Assembly (NCBI GenBank): GCA_021730825.1
Contig: JAKFYO010000273.1
Location: 1-6,789, forward strand
Length of the DNA stretch: 6,789 bases
Origin: Hyphomicrobiales bacterium
GTDB taxonomy: Bacteria; Pseudomonadota; Alphaproteobacteria; Rhizobiales; Xanthobacteraceae
Reading direction: 5' to 3'
Shown: positions 5,768 through 6,789 of the stretch, piece after piece
Position numbering within the stretch: the stretch's first letter is position 1
Layout: every line of letters starts with the position of its first letter
Notes under the pieces: model-generated
The model's database searches: none
Seen by the model: the letters and a program-made list of their open reading frames with translations, nothing else
Told to the model about the DNA's origin: nothing
Made by a program: the position numbers and the translations under genes

Positions 5768-6781
5768 ATGCGCCCGCACATCCGTCTGGCGGCTTTCGCG
5801 ATAGTGGCGGCAATCGCTCTCGAAGCACCCTCGCAGGCACAAACGCCCGATAAGAACGCGCCGGAAGCGATCGAGATTCAATCGCGCGACATCACGCACT
5901 TCGACCGCAACAACCCGAAAGCTCGCCGCTTCGGCGAACTCGACTTCATCGGCGGACTCGTGCTGCAATCAACGCACAAGAATTTCGGCGGTATTTCCGG
6001 TCTGCATATTGCGGACGATGGCGTTAGCTTCACCGCGCATTCCGACCGCGGCCACTGGCTGCGCGGGAAATTCAAGCTCGACGGCGACCGCATCACCGGC
6101 ATCGAAGGCGCGGAAATGGCGCCGATGCGCGGCCCGGACGGGAGGACGCTCGCCGCGCGCAAATGGTTCGACACCGAGGCACTCGCCTCGGATGGAGAAA
6201 ATTTCTTTGTCGGCGTCGAGCGCGCAAACCAGATTCTGCGCTATCGCATATCGGACGGACTGAACGCGCGCGGCATCCCGATTCAGACCCCGAACAGCAT
6301 CCGCAAGCTGCCGTTCAATCAAGGTCTGGAGGCGCTTGCCTTCGTACCGAAGGGCATGCCGCTTGCGGGTTCGCTGCTCGCAATTTCCGAACTGGGTCTC
6401 GACGAGAAAGGCAACATCCTCGCTTTCATCCTTGGCGGGCGAACACCGGGTATCTTCTCGATCAGGCGGATCGGCACGTTTGCGATCAGCGACACCGCGA
6501 TCTCGCCGACCGGCCATCTCGTGGTCGTCGAGCGCTACTTTCGCTTTCTGACCGGCGTCCACCTGCGCATTCGCGCGATCCCGCTTGCCGACATCAAGCC
6601 GGGCGCAGTAGCGGACGGTAAAATTCTTCTGGAAGCCGACAACAACTTCGACATCGACAACAAGGAAGCGCTCGCGATTACGAAAAATGCCGCGGGCCAG
6701 ATCGTGCTGACGCTGATCTCGGACAACAACTTCAACTATTTTCAGCGCACGATCCTGCTGCGCTTTCTCTGGCCGCAATAA
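5768..6781 (+). CDS. Exported 'esterase-like activity of phytase' family protein
   Basis: A 337-residue protein with an N-terminal Sec-type signal peptide: Arg2 and Arg6, a hydrophobic stretch at about 7-18, and a likely cleavage after SQA (22-24), so the mature protein should be periplasmic. The body shows the pattern of the phytase-like, probably beta-propeller, family: FGGISGLHIADDG (73-85), HSDRGHWLRG (91-100), DTEALASDGENFFVGVER (135-152), NQGLEALAF (184-192), ISPTGHLVVVERYF (245-258), and the terminal ISDNNFNYFQRTILLRF (317-333). The family name comes from similarity to phytases; true substrates are poorly known, so phytase or esterase activity should not be assumed. The ATG directly follows the cobT TGA with no spacer and no Shine-Dalgarno sequence, which points to translational coupling and co-transcription with cobST. 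The TAA at 6779-6781 leaves 8 bases, AAAAAACCC-like, before the window ends, so a terminator cannot be judged. Confidence 0.88.
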   Translation: MRPHIRLAAFAIVAAIALEAPSQAQTPDKNAPEAIEIQSRDITHFDRNNPKARRFGELDFIGGLVLQSTHKNFGGISGLHIADDGVSFTAHSDRGHWLRGKFKLDGDRITGIEGAEMAPMRGPDGRTLAARKWFDTEALASDGENFFVGVERANQILRYRISDGLNARGIPIQTPNSIRKLPFNQGLEALAFVPKGMPLAGSLLAISELGLDEKGNILAFILGGRTPGIFSIRRIGTFAISDTAISPTGHLVVVERYFRFLTGVHLRIRAIPLADIKPGAVADGKILLEADNNFDIDNKEALAITKNAAGQIVLTLISDNNFNYFQRTILLRFLWPQ

Positions 6782-6789
6782 AAAAACCC

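Noticed and set aside
5027..5968. Open frame of 313 codons on the - strand across the cobT VWA domain and the start of the phytase-like gene
   Set aside because: It is antisense to the conserved VWA region with an intact MIDAS site, has no family signature, and crosses a gene junction; it is a codon-bias shadow.
5969..6778. Open frame of 269 codons antisense to the phytase-like gene
   Set aside because: The + strand frame has a signal peptide and family motifs; the antisense frame has neither.
6779..6789. A-rich end after the phytase-like gene as a terminator
   Set aside because: There are only 8 bases after the stop codon and no stem-loop can be seen before the window ends.

Overview
The window looks like a chromosomal, mostly housekeeping stretch from a GC-rich alphaproteobacterium of the order Hyphomicrobiales (Rhizobiales), probably on the Bradyrhizobium/Afipia/Rhodopseudomonas side. 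The reasons are the gene content and order (shikimate genes, bolA, a J-domain gene, cobS, cobT, a phytase-like gene), the aerobic type of cobaltochelatase subunits, the strong GC bias at third codon positions, and a composite palindromic intergenic repeat of a type I remember as common in these genomes. The genus call is inference.

Layout from left to right. (1) aroK, missing its 5' end at the window edge, and aroB lie 2 nt apart on the + strand and encode two shikimate-pathway enzymes. (2) A bolA-family gene on the - strand meets aroB tail to tail; the two stop codons touch. (3) A 116-bp divergent intergenic region separates bolA from a + strand gene for a J-domain protein. It holds a plausible promoter in each direction, both so close to the start codons that nearly leaderless mRNAs are possible, and a perfect 15-bp palindrome. 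(4) The + strand run then continues with cobS (AAA+ ATPase) and cobT (VWA/MIDAS protein). These are the chaperone-like subunits of aerobic cobaltochelatase, which work with CobN, absent here, to insert cobalt into the corrin ring. (5) Almost all of the 113-bp cobS-cobT gap is a two-hairpin repeat element. (6) Directly after the cobT stop codon begins a gene for an exported protein of the 'esterase-like activity of phytase' family, which ends 8 bp before the window edge.

Functionally, aroKB serves aromatic amino acid synthesis, and cobST serves vitamin B12 synthesis at a place without other cob genes. BolA (Fe-S/glutaredoxin partner) and the J protein, which carries a possible zinc-binding Cys/His cluster, are neighbours whose link to cobalt chelation is only suggested by position. 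I see no insertion sequence, phage gene, CRISPR array, tRNA or rRNA. I found no clearly new multi-gene system; the most interesting points are the intergenic structures and the J protein's N-terminal half.
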